NCBI GenBank assembly: GCA_965227645.1
Contig: OZ245773.1
Span: 3,038,001-3,102,000, forward strand
Direction: 5' to 3'
DNA length: 64,000 nt
From: Flavimaribacter sp024343425
Lineage (GTDB): Bacteria > Pseudomonadota > Alphaproteobacteria > Rhizobiales > Rhizobiaceae
Shown: piece after piece, positions 34,447 through 42,085 of the stretch
Layout: every line of letters begins with the position of its first letter
Position numbering within the stretch: position 1 is the first letter of the stretch
The notes under the pieces: model-generated
The model's input: only the letters and a program-made list of their open reading frames with translations
Database searches by the model: none
What the model was told of the DNA's origin: nothing
Program-made: the position numbers and the translations under genes

Positions 34447-35757
34447 ATGGCTGCCATAAAACGACGGGAACGCGACACAATTATCCAGGCATTGCGGGCG
34501 GGCGTCGTGCCACGGCTGGGCCTGCAGCACATTCAGGTCGGCCGCGCCCGGGAAATCGAGGAACTCGTCAGAGATATGGAGCGGATCGCGGAAGGCGGCT
34601 CGGCGATCCGTTTCGTCATAGGCGAATACGGCTCCGGCAAAACCTTCTTCCTGAACCTCATTCGTATCGTAGCGATGGAAAAAGGGCTGATCGTGATGTC
34701 AGCAGATCTTGCGCCCGATCGGCGGTTATATGCGACAGGTGGTCAGGCGCGCGGCCTCTACAGCGAGATGGCGCGAAACCTGTCCTCGCGAACCAAGCCG
34801 GATGGTGGCGCGATGGCGAATGTCGTCGAGCGCTTCGTCAGTCAACTGCAAAGAGATGCGGAAAGAGAGGACAAGGCGACGGGCGAACTAATCCGGGAGC
34901 GGTTGGCGCATTTCGAGGAGATGACCAACGGCTTCGAATTCGCCGAAGTGATCCGAAAATACTGGGAGGGACATGAGACCGGCGATGAGGACCTAAAATC
35001 GGCTGCTCTTCGCTGGCTTCGTGGCGAATTCGCAACGCGAACCGACGCCCGAAATGCGTTGGGCGTGCGCACCATCGTTGATGATTCCAATGTTTATGAT
35101 CATCTGAAGCTGATGGCCGCATTCGTTTGCGAGGCCGGCTATAGCGGGCTGCTGGTTTCGCTCGATGAGATGGTCAACCTTTTCAAACTAACCTCTGCCC
35201 AGGCACGTAATGCCAACTATGAGCAGATCCTGCGGATATTGAACGATGTACTGCAGGGTAGCGCCGGCCATCTCGGCTTCATCATGGGTGGCACACCGGA
35301 ATTCCTCATGAACACGCGGCGCGGGCTCTACAGCTACGAGGCGCTGCAATCCCGGCTAACAGAAAACAGCTTTGCCCGCGATGGTCTGGTCGATCTCTCC
35401 GGACCCGTGGTGCGGCTGTCCAGCCTCGCACCTGAAGATCTTTTCGTGTTGCTGAGCAAGGTCAACCTGATCGCCCATGAGGAGGGGCAGCAACTGCCGG
35501 ATGCAGCGCTCGAAGCCTTCATGCGCCATTGCTCCGAACGGATCGGCGAAGCCTATTTCCGGACGCCGCGCAATACCGTGACGGCCTTCGTCAATCTTGT
35601 TGCGGTGCTTCAGCAGAATCCGGGTACACTGTGGAGTGACCTGATCGAGGAGATCGAGATCGCCAATGATACCGGCGATGACTTGAGCGATATCGAAGAC
35701 GTATCGGGCCCGGCTTCTCAATCCAATGATGAACTAAGCAGCTTCAAACTCGGATGA
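34447..35757 (+). CDS. BrxD-like (DUF2791) P-loop ATPase
   Basis: 436 residues from the ATG at 34447 behind GGGGGAACAG. Walker A GEYGSGKT is at 59-66 and Walker B LLVSLDEM at 235-242. The opening RDTIIQALRAGVVPRLGLQH, then VGRAREIEELVRDMERIAEG, and the GGQARGLYSEMARNL motif match the ATPase family named BrxD in BREX type 2 loci (Pfam DUF2791). It overlaps the downstream helicase by four bases (ATGA). In this family the ATPase and an Lhr-type helicase travel together. The partner here is TerB rather than PglZ/PglX. Confidence 0.85.
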   Translation: MAAIKRRERDTIIQALRAGVVPRLGLQHIQVGRAREIEELVRDMERIAEGGSAIRFVIGEYGSGKTFFLNLIRIVAMEKGLIVMSADLAPDRRLYATGGQARGLYSEMARNLSSRTKPDGGAMANVVERFVSQLQRDAEREDKATGELIRERLAHFEEMTNGFEFAEVIRKYWEGHETGDEDLKSAALRWLRGEFATRTDARNALGVRTIVDDSNVYDHLKLMAAFVCEAGYSGLLVSLDEMVNLFKLTSAQARNANYEQILRILNDVLQGSAGHLGFIMGGTPEFLMNTRRGLYSYEALQSRLTENSFARDGLVDLSGPVVRLSSLAPEDLFVLLSKVNLIAHEEGQQLPDAALEAFMRHCSERIGEAYFRTPRNTVTAFVNLVAVLQQNPGTLWSDLIEEIEIANDTGDDLSDIEDVSGPASQSNDELSSFKLG

Positions 35758-37949
35758 ACGCTTTCGATCGTCTTGCTCCCTCGCTTCAGAAATGGATACG
35801 GCAGGAGGGATGGCCCTCGCTGCGGTCGATCCAGACCCAGGGCATCAACGCCATCATCGGCACTGACAGTGATGTCATCATCACTGCAGCGACGGCCGGC
35901 GGAAAGACGGAAGCAGCTTTTCTGCCCCTGATCTCGGACGTCCTGCTCGAGAAGCCAGCTCAGGACCGTGGGTTCGATCTGGTTTATATCGGCCCGCTGA
36001 AGGCTCTGATCAACGACCAGACCCGTCGCCTTGAGGATATGTGCCGGGAAGCTCAGCTACCGGTAGTTCCATGGCACGGCGATATTGGATCCGGCGTGAA
36101 ATCCCGCGCGCTCAAGAAGCCATGCGGCATACTGCTGATAACACCGGAATCGCTTGAAGCGCTGTTCGTTCGCCGGGGCAGTTCGATAGCAACACTGTTT
36201 GGGATGACCCGCGCAATCGTGCTCGACGAGCTTCACACGCTTCTCGATTCAGAGCGCGGCATTCAGCTACGTTCCCTGATGACCCGTATGGAAATCACCT
36301 CCGGACGGAAGATACGACGGGTCGGACTTTCCGCCACCCTTGGCGACACCAGCCTTGCCTGTCACTTTCTGCGACGCGAAGCCCCGCACGATGTGGTTCT
36401 GTGCAAGCCCGATGGCGGCGGAGCGGAATTTCAGGTGCAGTTGAGAGGCTATCTCTCGGGAAGCAAAGTGCCCGAGGACGAAGTCGAGACGAGAGAGGAC
36501 CGTTCTGCCGAAGCAGCGATCGCCATGCATCTGTTCGAGAAGATGCGCGGTTCCAATAATCTGGTGTTCGCAGGAGCCAGAGGAAAAGTGGAACTCTATG
36601 CTGACAGGTTGCGTCTGCTCGGTGAAGCTCAGGGGCTTCCACAAGAATTCTATCCGCATCACGCAAGTCTCTCCAGGGAACATCGTGAGTTCGTCGAGAA
36701 ACGCCTGAAGGAAACAAGACTGCCGACGACTGCGATTTGTACATCCACGCTTGAGCTTGGCATCGATATTGGTTCGGTGACCTGCGTTGGGCAGATCGGA
36801 GCCCCGTTCACGGTCGCCTCGCTAGCGCAACGTCTGGGGCGTTCAGGTCGCCGCGCTGGTCAGCCTTCGATTCTGCGCCAGTACCAGATTGAAGCAAGGC
36901 TTGATAAAAACAGTCACCTCGCGGATCGTTTTCGGTTGGGTTTGGTGCGGGCCATTGCAATGATAGAACTCTATCTGCAGAAATGGTATGAACCACCGCG
37001 CTCATCAGCACTTCACCTCTCGACACTGGTTCATCAGATCCTTTCGGTGATCGCCGAACGTGGTGGAGCAAGTGCGGAGCGACTCTATTCCACGCTCTGC
37101 CGGAGAGGACCGTTTTATGCGGTTGATACCGATCTGTTTCTTGCCGTTTTGCAGCAAATAGGCAGTCCAGAAATTGCATTGATCGAGCAATCCGACAACG
37201 GCCTGCTTCTCCTTGGCCGGCAAGGCGAGAAGCTGGTCGAGCACTACAGCTTCTACGCTGTGTTTAAGACGCCAGAGGAGTTTCGCCTTGTAGAGCAAGG
37301 CAAAGAGCTCGGCACCTTGCCGGTCACCGATATTCTGGTGCCGGGGATGACCATAATCTTCTCCGGACGGCGGTGGGAAATCGTTGAAATCCACGACAGC
37401 GAAAAGGTCATTCTCGTGGCCAAATCGAGGGACGGCGCGCCGCCAATGTTTGGCGGCGATCCCGGCGAGATCCACAATCGTGTCGTCGAGAAAATGTTCG
37501 AAGTTCTTGAGGGGGAAGCCATACCGATCTACCTTGATCGGCAGGCGGCGGCGCTTCTGGCAGAAGCACGAGGGAATTTCATGCTGGCAGGAGCAGGTGT
37601 CAACCGCATCATCGCAACGGGAGAGAGCAACCATCTAATTGCGACCCACAAGGGTAGTGTCGTGACCAACACGCTTGCACTTGCGCTGCGTGGTTTCGGG
37701 TTTGAAGCGACTACATATGATGGGTTTGTCGAGGTTCGAAAAAACGAGGCTGATATAGAGCTTGAGGATGCGCTTGCCGTGATCGCGGAAAGTGAGGAGC
37801 TTTCCTTGTTTGACCAGCCGACGAACCTGCAGTTCGAAAAGTTTCACCCGTATCTGAGCACCGACCTGTTGCAGAAAGACGCTCTTTCCTGCCGCCTAGA
37901 TGAGACTGGGGCTATCCGCTTGGCGTCGGAAATTTTGGCAATTACTTAG
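35754..37949 (+). CDS. Lhr-family superfamily 2 DEAD/DEAH helicase (BrxHI-like)
   Basis: 731 residues. Helicase motifs are in order: Q-motif region WPSLRSIQTQGINAI, motif I TAGGKTEA (47-54), motif Ia GPLKALINDQ, motif Ib TPESLEALF, motif II DELH (158-161), motif III SAT (193-195), motif V STLELGIDIGS and motif VI QRLGRSGRRAG. DELH and the motif V-VI spacing fit the Lhr group, and the pairing with a BrxD-like ATPase fits BrxHI. No nuclease domain or C-terminal zinc cluster was seen. It is the last gene of the operon. 37950-38084 after it holds no feature I can identify. Confidence 0.9.
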   Translation: MNAFDRLAPSLQKWIRQEGWPSLRSIQTQGINAIIGTDSDVIITAATAGGKTEAAFLPLISDVLLEKPAQDRGFDLVYIGPLKALINDQTRRLEDMCREAQLPVVPWHGDIGSGVKSRALKKPCGILLITPESLEALFVRRGSSIATLFGMTRAIVLDELHTLLDSERGIQLRSLMTRMEITSGRKIRRVGLSATLGDTSLACHFLRREAPHDVVLCKPDGGGAEFQVQLRGYLSGSKVPEDEVETREDRSAEAAIAMHLFEKMRGSNNLVFAGARGKVELYADRLRLLGEAQGLPQEFYPHHASLSREHREFVEKRLKETRLPTTAICTSTLELGIDIGSVTCVGQIGAPFTVASLAQRLGRSGRRAGQPSILRQYQIEARLDKNSHLADRFRLGLVRAIAMIELYLQKWYEPPRSSALHLSTLVHQILSVIAERGGASAERLYSTLCRRGPFYAVDTDLFLAVLQQIGSPEIALIEQSDNGLLLLGRQGEKLVEHYSFYAVFKTPEEFRLVEQGKELGTLPVTDILVPGMTIIFSGRRWEIVEIHDSEKVILVAKSRDGAPPMFGGDPGEIHNRVVEKMFEVLEGEAIPIYLDRQAAALLAEARGNFMLAGAGVNRIIATGESNHLIATHKGSVVTNTLALALRGFGFEATTYDGFVEVRKNEADIELEDALAVIAESEELSLFDQPTNLQFEKFHPYLSTDLLQKDALSCRLDETGAIRLASEILAIT

Positions 37950-38084
37950 CTACCACATCGAGCATATCTAACTGGGCTAGTTTTATAGTGCAATGTCAGC
38001 TGTCGTCAGTCTGTTCCGATGGCTCGCCAGTCTGCACCCGGCCCCACACTAGACAATCGCACCCCGAACCTTGACGGTAAAAAT

Positions 38085-38300
38085 ATCCGCTTAGCTGACC
38101 TGTGCGGTCGGTTGATGTATCCCGGTGGCTCTGCCGAAGGCGCGCCCGCCGACCGTCGCCAGCGCGGCGCCCGGACGGGTGGAATAATTCGCCCGTGATC
38201 CCACATCATTCTTGCATCCAAGAAATTAATTTGTTCAATATCAAAGCCGATTGACGGTGCCACTGGCGGCGACGTGCGAAGTCGTCACACGTAATTCATG
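38085..38300 (+). repeat. Degenerate livF-tail repeat copy with 3' extension
   Basis: It begins ATCCGCTTAGCTGACCTGTG, continues into GGCTCTGCCGAAGGCGCGCC and a shortened livF tail (GCCGACCGTCGCCAGCGCG). It then has ATTCGCCCGTGATCCCACAT, CATTCTTGCA and, after about 46 foreign bases, CACTGGCGGCGACGTGCG and GTCGTCACACGT. The same 3' blocks occur without the insert at about 41925-41985. Confidence 0.75.
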
Positions 38301-38429
38301 AAATTTCCCGCCGAAGAAAACAGCAAATCCATAGCAGGTCGCCATTATCATATAGAAACCCGCGCCCCGAAACACCGGAAATGATGGCCGCATGACACAT
38401 ATTGAAACCGATTTCCGCAAGGTTGAACC

Positions 38430-39183
38430 ATGACGGACGCCGTCGCCGCCCCGACAAGCAAACGCGCGCCAGTCATCGCCGGCGCCGTCGGCAGCGTCGT
38501 GGGATGGTATGATTTCGCCGTTTACGGGTTCTTCGCCGCGTCGATCGGCAGGCTGTTTTTTCCCTCCCACATCGAGATCGTTTCGCTTCTCAGCGCGTTC
38601 GCCGTATTCGCGGTCGGCTTTGCCGCGCGCCCGGTCGGCAGCCTGCTCTTCGGCTATCTCGGCGACAGGTTCGGCCGGCGCCGGGCGCTGATGATTTCGA
38701 TCGTCGCCATGGGCGTGAGCACCACCGCCGTCGCCATTTTGCCGACATACGCGTCAATCGGCGTCGCCGCTCCGGTAATCCTGATTGTGCTGAGAACCCT
38801 GCAGGGACTTTCGGTCGGCGGCGAATATACCGGCGCCAGCGTCTATGTCGCCGAGCACGCGCCGCCGGCGCGGCGCGGTTTTCTCACCTCCTTCGTCCAG
38901 TGCGGGGCTGTCGGCGGATTGATGCTGGGCTCGGCCGTCGGCGCCCTCACCGCCGCAATTCTGGGTGAAGACGGCGTCGCCGCATGGGGATGGCGCATCC
39001 CCTTCGCCTTTGGCGGCGTGCTCACGCTGGTCATGCTGACGCTGCGACGGGAGATGCCGGAAAGTTTCGCCGGCTCGACACCCGAGGAACTCTCCGTCTC
39101 GCCGCTGATCGAGGCGTTTCGCAGCCACTGGCGCAACATGCTGCACATCACGGCGCTCGTCGCCTACAGCGGGCCATTGTTCG
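38430..39183 (+). pseudogene. 5' fragment of an MHS-type MFS transporter gene
   Basis: Codons 1-251 match the intact transporter at 6654-7928 almost residue for residue (VIAGAVGSVVGWYDFAVYGF, FAARPVGSLLFGYLGDRFGR, GEYTGASVYVAEHAPPARRG). The match stops abruptly after HITALVAYSGPLF, and the frame continues with 26 unrelated residues to a stop at 39260. It covers roughly six of twelve spans, so it cannot be a functional MFS permease. Downstream of the breakpoint lies the reverse-strand SRPBCC fragment. The start codon and the first half are undamaged. Confidence 0.9.
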
Positions 39184-39334
39184 GTGGGAAATCCACCATG
39201 ACCGTGTCGCCCTCGGTCTCGGTTGTCCACCATCGGTCCCTTTCGCTCGTTAGGGCTTGAAACACCCGGGCGGGCGTCGCCTTGACATCGATTGTCTTGG
39301 CATAATCTGCGTTCTTTGCTGCGATTTTCGTCAG
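39164..39334 (-). pseudogene. N-terminal fragment of an AHSA1/SRPBCC-domain gene
   Basis: Reverse frame TKIAAKNADYAKTIDVKATP, then ARVFQALTSERDRWWTTETE, then GDTVMVDFP reads as the opening strand and helix of an activator-of-Hsp90 (START-like) domain. It begins at the GST stop codon, so it was probably the next gene after GST, and it is cut at the same point (about 39184) as the MFS fragment. No ATG is visible. A CTG at 39334 would be in frame. Confidence 0.6.
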
Positions 39335-39999
39335 ACTGTTTCCTTCCAGTGTTGGGGTTTCGTTTCTGCGTAGCCGGGCAATGCTTCGATGCGTGCAACC
39401 CAGGCCCCGATTTGTGGGAATTCTTCATAGAAGTCTGCGAGCCCGAGTTCTGCCATGATGCCCGGCGCCATGTCGCTTGCCCGTTGAAGCAAGCGCACCT
39501 CGGGAAAGGCGACGGCATCCGAGGCGCCTGGAGCCGCGCCCGCAAGAAATGGCGTATCACGCAGAGCGGTCTCAAGCCCAGTCAGCTCCAACTTGGCGTC
39601 ATTGGCCGAGGTCAGCAGTTCGGGTGTTGCAGTTGCAGCAGCTTCGAAAAAGATCGGCGTCAGCAGCCTGTCAATGACGGCGCGCAGATAGTCAGCAAGC
39701 TCCATCGTTGATTGCCATATATGGGCGGCCTGATCCGGGTCGCTGCCAAAGAGGGGGTTATCCGGGTAAGCGCGATCAAGCCAGGCAAGAGCTGCAACAG
39801 AGTCCCGAACTGTGACCCGCCCGTCTTGCAGCACAGGAACGGTGCCCCGAGGATTAAGCGCCAGAAATTTCGCGCTTTTGTGTTCGCCATCAGACGCTTT
39901 GAGCGTGACTTTTTCGAATGGCAGGCCCTTAAAGCACAGTCCGAGCAATACCCGCCAAGGACGGGGGGCGCCGCTGATTGTGTGTACTGTAATAGTCAT
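39331..39999 (-). CDS. Glutathione S-transferase family protein
   Basis: 222 residues. The N-terminal thioredoxin-like domain carries SGAPRPWRVLLGLCFKGLPF and the cis-proline glutathione-site motif LNPRGTVPVLQDG, followed by VTVRDSVAALAWLDRAYPD. The C-terminal domain is all-helical. It is divergent from an HxlR regulator with a 119-bp spacer that holds a perfect palindrome, so control by that regulator is likely. The substrate is unknown. It was apparently followed by the SRPBCC gene now truncated. Confidence 0.9.
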   Translation of the reverse strand: MTITVHTISGAPRPWRVLLGLCFKGLPFEKVTLKASDGEHKSAKFLALNPRGTVPVLQDGRVTVRDSVAALAWLDRAYPDNPLFGSDPDQAAHIWQSTMELADYLRAVIDRLLTPIFFEAAATATPELLTSANDAKLELTGLETALRDTPFLAGAAPGASDAVAFPEVRLLQRASDMAPGIMAELGLADFYEEFPQIGAWVARIEALPGYAETKPQHWKETV

Positions 40000-40082
40000 T
40001 TCGTTTCCCTGGTGGTCGGGATGAAACTAGTCTAATTACATTGATCTTGAAAGTAGGCAGTTTTTTCTTATGTAGTACGGAA

Positions 40083-40097
40083 AACAATACTATTGTT
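40083..40097. promoter_or_regulatory. Candidate HxlR operator
   Basis: AACAATACTATTGTT is a perfect 15-bp palindrome (7-bp arms) located just before the ribosome-binding site AAGGAG of the HxlR gene. In the divergent GST-HxlR spacer it is the strongest symmetrical site, which fits autoregulation and control of the GST gene. Confidence 0.6.
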
Positions 40098-40118
40098 CTA
40101 AAACAAGGAGTTACATAG

Positions 40119-40457
40119 GTGAAGGATGAACAGCTGAACCAGGAATTTGCCACGCTTCCTTGCCCTGCGCCGCTTGTGTTCAACATGATCGGCGGGAAAT
40201 GGAAGCTATCGATTCTTCAGATCCTGATCTTTCGAGGGACAAAACGTTTTGGAGAGCTGCGTCGAGAGATCGACGGCGTGACCCAGACAATGCTGACCAG
40301 CCAACTCAGGGCGCTTGAGAAGGACGGTCTTGTCGCAAGAAAGGTCTATCCGGAAGTCCCTCCGCGTGTCGAGTATTCTGCCACGTCGGATGCGTTGGCG
40401 CTGCAACCAATGTTTCGTGCTATGCATAACTGGTGGGTGGAACGAGACGGGTCTTGA
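40119..40457 (+). CDS. HxlR-family winged-helix regulator
   Basis: 112 residues starting with GTG at 40119, behind AAGGAG. The HxlR core is FNMIGGKWKLSILQILIFRG, then KRFGELRREIDGVTQTMLTS, then QLRALEKDGLVARKVYPEVP with the PRVEYSAT wing. A single N-terminal cysteine (Cys15, in TLPCPAP) precedes the helix-turn-helix. In HypR/YodB-type members such a cysteine senses quinones, aldehydes or disulfide stress. With a divergent GST gene, an electrophile response is a good guess. Confidence 0.9.
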   Translation: MKDEQLNQEFATLPCPAPLVFNMIGGKWKLSILQILIFRGTKRFGELRREIDGVTQTMLTSQLRALEKDGLVARKVYPEVPPRVEYSATSDALALQPMFRAMHNWWVERDGS

Positions 40458-40529
40458 TTTGCACGACGCAGTCAACGAAGGCCGTGGAGGCCGCAATGCT
40501 GCCGTTGGCGCACCAAAGGCAAAAGGCAG

Positions 40530-40564
40530 CTTCGTCCGCTTTGCCGCCCTGCGCGGTCAGCCGG
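40530..40564 (+). repeat. Short relic of the livF-tail repeat leader
   Basis: CTTCGTCCGCTTTGCCGCCC then GCGCGGTCAGCCGG is the opening block that precedes livF-tail copies at 15945 and 41779, here without the tail. The rest of 40458-40712 holds no gene I can support. Confidence 0.5.
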
Positions 40565-40712
40565 CCGCATTGAGCCTCTTGCCGCCATTAAGCATCCATC
40601 GAACATGTTTTCAAAAGCTTACATTCTCCGCAATTGCAAACTTCAGCTCGATCGGCGGGCAACCTGGCGGACATTGTAGCCTTATCGACTGCCTGCGTCT
40701 GAGGCGGCTTTA

Positions 40713-41393
40713 TCAAGTTAGGTCTGCGTATGTGATCCAGCCCTTGAAGGTGAATGCCGCATAGAAGAGTTCGGTTCGTTTAAATCCTGCATCGCGCATG
40801 ATGGTCTCGTCCTCTGACGGGGCAATCGCGGGTAATTTTTCTTTCATGTAGGCTATGCCGGATCGAGTACGGACGGGATCAAACCCGCGGGCGATCTGAA
40901 AAGCAGCATAACGCTTCAACCACCTGTCTTGGTCGCCATGTTCCTGTGGAAAGCTGTGGTGAGCAACGACAAGAGGGGCTCCGGGCCGCAAGCGGCGGCG
41001 AAGCTGTTGGAGCGTTCGCAACCTTTCCTCAGGTTCAAGAAAATGCAGAATCAGCAGGCATATTGCCCCGTCGAATGGTCCTTCCGAGGCGTCGTCAATA
41101 TAGCCTTGGGTGAAGGCGATTTGGCTAAGATCACCGTCGAGTGTTTTTTCCGCCTGCATTATCATGTCGGCTGAAGGGTCGACCGCCGCAAATCTCCAGT
41201 TCGGTCTCTGTTGCCGCAGCGCCCCCAATTCCATGCCGCCACCTGCGCCCAATGCAAGGATAGACCCGTCATCAGGGACAGTCTCTGACAAGAGAAGTCC
41301 GGCCATCAGGTGCATGTCTCTTATCCCGGGAACCTGCTTCTCTACCCGGGCCTGGTATCCATTGGCGTAATGCAACTCTGAATTGGAATTCAT
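40713..41393 (-). CDS. Class I SAM-dependent methyltransferase
   Basis: 226 residues. The SAM-binding motif I is ILALGAGGGMELGALRQQRP, motif II WRFAAVDPSADMIMQAEKTL, and the post-motif segment FDGAICLLILHFLEPEERLR. The start MNSNSELHYANGYQARVEKQ is typical of small-molecule methyltransferases of this fold. The substrate is unknown. It stands alone between fragments, facing the HxlR gene tail to tail. Confidence 0.85.
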   Translation of the reverse strand: MNSNSELHYANGYQARVEKQVPGIRDMHLMAGLLLSETVPDDGSILALGAGGGMELGALRQQRPNWRFAAVDPSADMIMQAEKTLDGDLSQIAFTQGYIDDASEGPFDGAICLLILHFLEPEERLRTLQQLRRRLRPGAPLVVAHHSFPQEHGDQDRWLKRYAAFQIARGFDPVRTRSGIAYMKEKLPAIAPSEDETIMRDAGFKRTELFYAAFTFKGWITYADLT

Positions 41394-41507
41394 TTGAACA
41401 GTTCTTTCCTAGGGCCAGGATTAAGGGCTATCACCTCTGCGACCACATTCCCCAGCAATTTCAGTTATTTGCTGATACTTACTTATGCATCATTAAAAGA
41501 TACATGA

Positions 41508-41771
41508 TTGAGGCGGAGGGGTAAATGCTTCGATGGCGGCGCTCCAGCCTACGGAGCGCTGTCCCGTGGACTGATCGATATCTGCTTGAACGGGGATGAT
41601 CTCGACGCCTACGATATCTGCGCCCTGTGCCCGGTGGTGCAGGAGGCCGGCGGCACGATCTCCGATTGGATAGGCAAGCCGCTATCCCTGGCGTCCAGCG
41701 GGGCCATTGCTGCATCCGCGTCCCGTGAGCTCCATGCCATGGTTCTGGACAAGCTATCCTCTGGAAGCTGA
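41508..41771 (+). pseudogene. C-terminal fragment of an inositol monophosphatase/HisN-family phosphatase gene
   Basis: The frame reads CFDGGAPAYGALSRGLIDIC, then a short insert, then YDICALCPVVQEAGGTISDW, then IGKPLSLASSGAIAASASRE. This is the last third of the IMPase family (GD-type loop, WD/YD metal motif and AGG turn), with the N-terminal catalytic half missing. It begins right after an A+T-rich junction at about 41500 and runs into a livF-tail repeat. Confidence 0.75.
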
Positions 41772-41778
41772 CCGACAG

Positions 41779-41990
41779 CTTCGTCCGCTTTGTGACCTGC
41801 GCGGTCGGTTGACTGGTCCCGGTAGCTCTGCCGAAGGCATGCCCGCCGACCTCCGGCAGCGCGAGGACATCCGCAACGAATGGCTCGTCGTCTGAGGCGC
41901 GCGCTTTCAGGTCGGGTGGACTTATTCGCCCCTGATCCCACATCATTCTTGCACTGGCGGCGACATGCGGGGTCGTCACACGTCATATTT
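41779..41990 (+). repeat. livF-tail repeat copy upstream of katA
   Basis: CTTCGTCCGCTTTGTGACCT, GCGCGGTCGGTTGA, AGCTCTGCCGAAGGCATGCC, then a well-conserved livF tail (GACATCCGCAACGAATGGCT, stop TGAGGCGCG), then ATTCGCCCCTGATCCCACAT, CATTCTTGCACTGGCGGCGA and GTCGTCACACGTCAT. It ends about 95 bp before the catalase start, in a place where a promoter would be expected. Confidence 0.8.
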
Positions 41991-42085
41991 GAGGCCGCCG
42001 GAAGCAAAATCGCCGGCCGATGGAACCATGCGGCCATCCGAAAGTTACACGCATACATATTCAATACACGCAGAGGTTACCGATC

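Noticed and set aside
31350..37949. Complete BREX or phage-exclusion locus
   Set aside because: Only the BrxD-like ATPase and BrxHI-like helicase are present; no PglX methylase, PglZ phosphatase or PglW kinase gene lies nearby.
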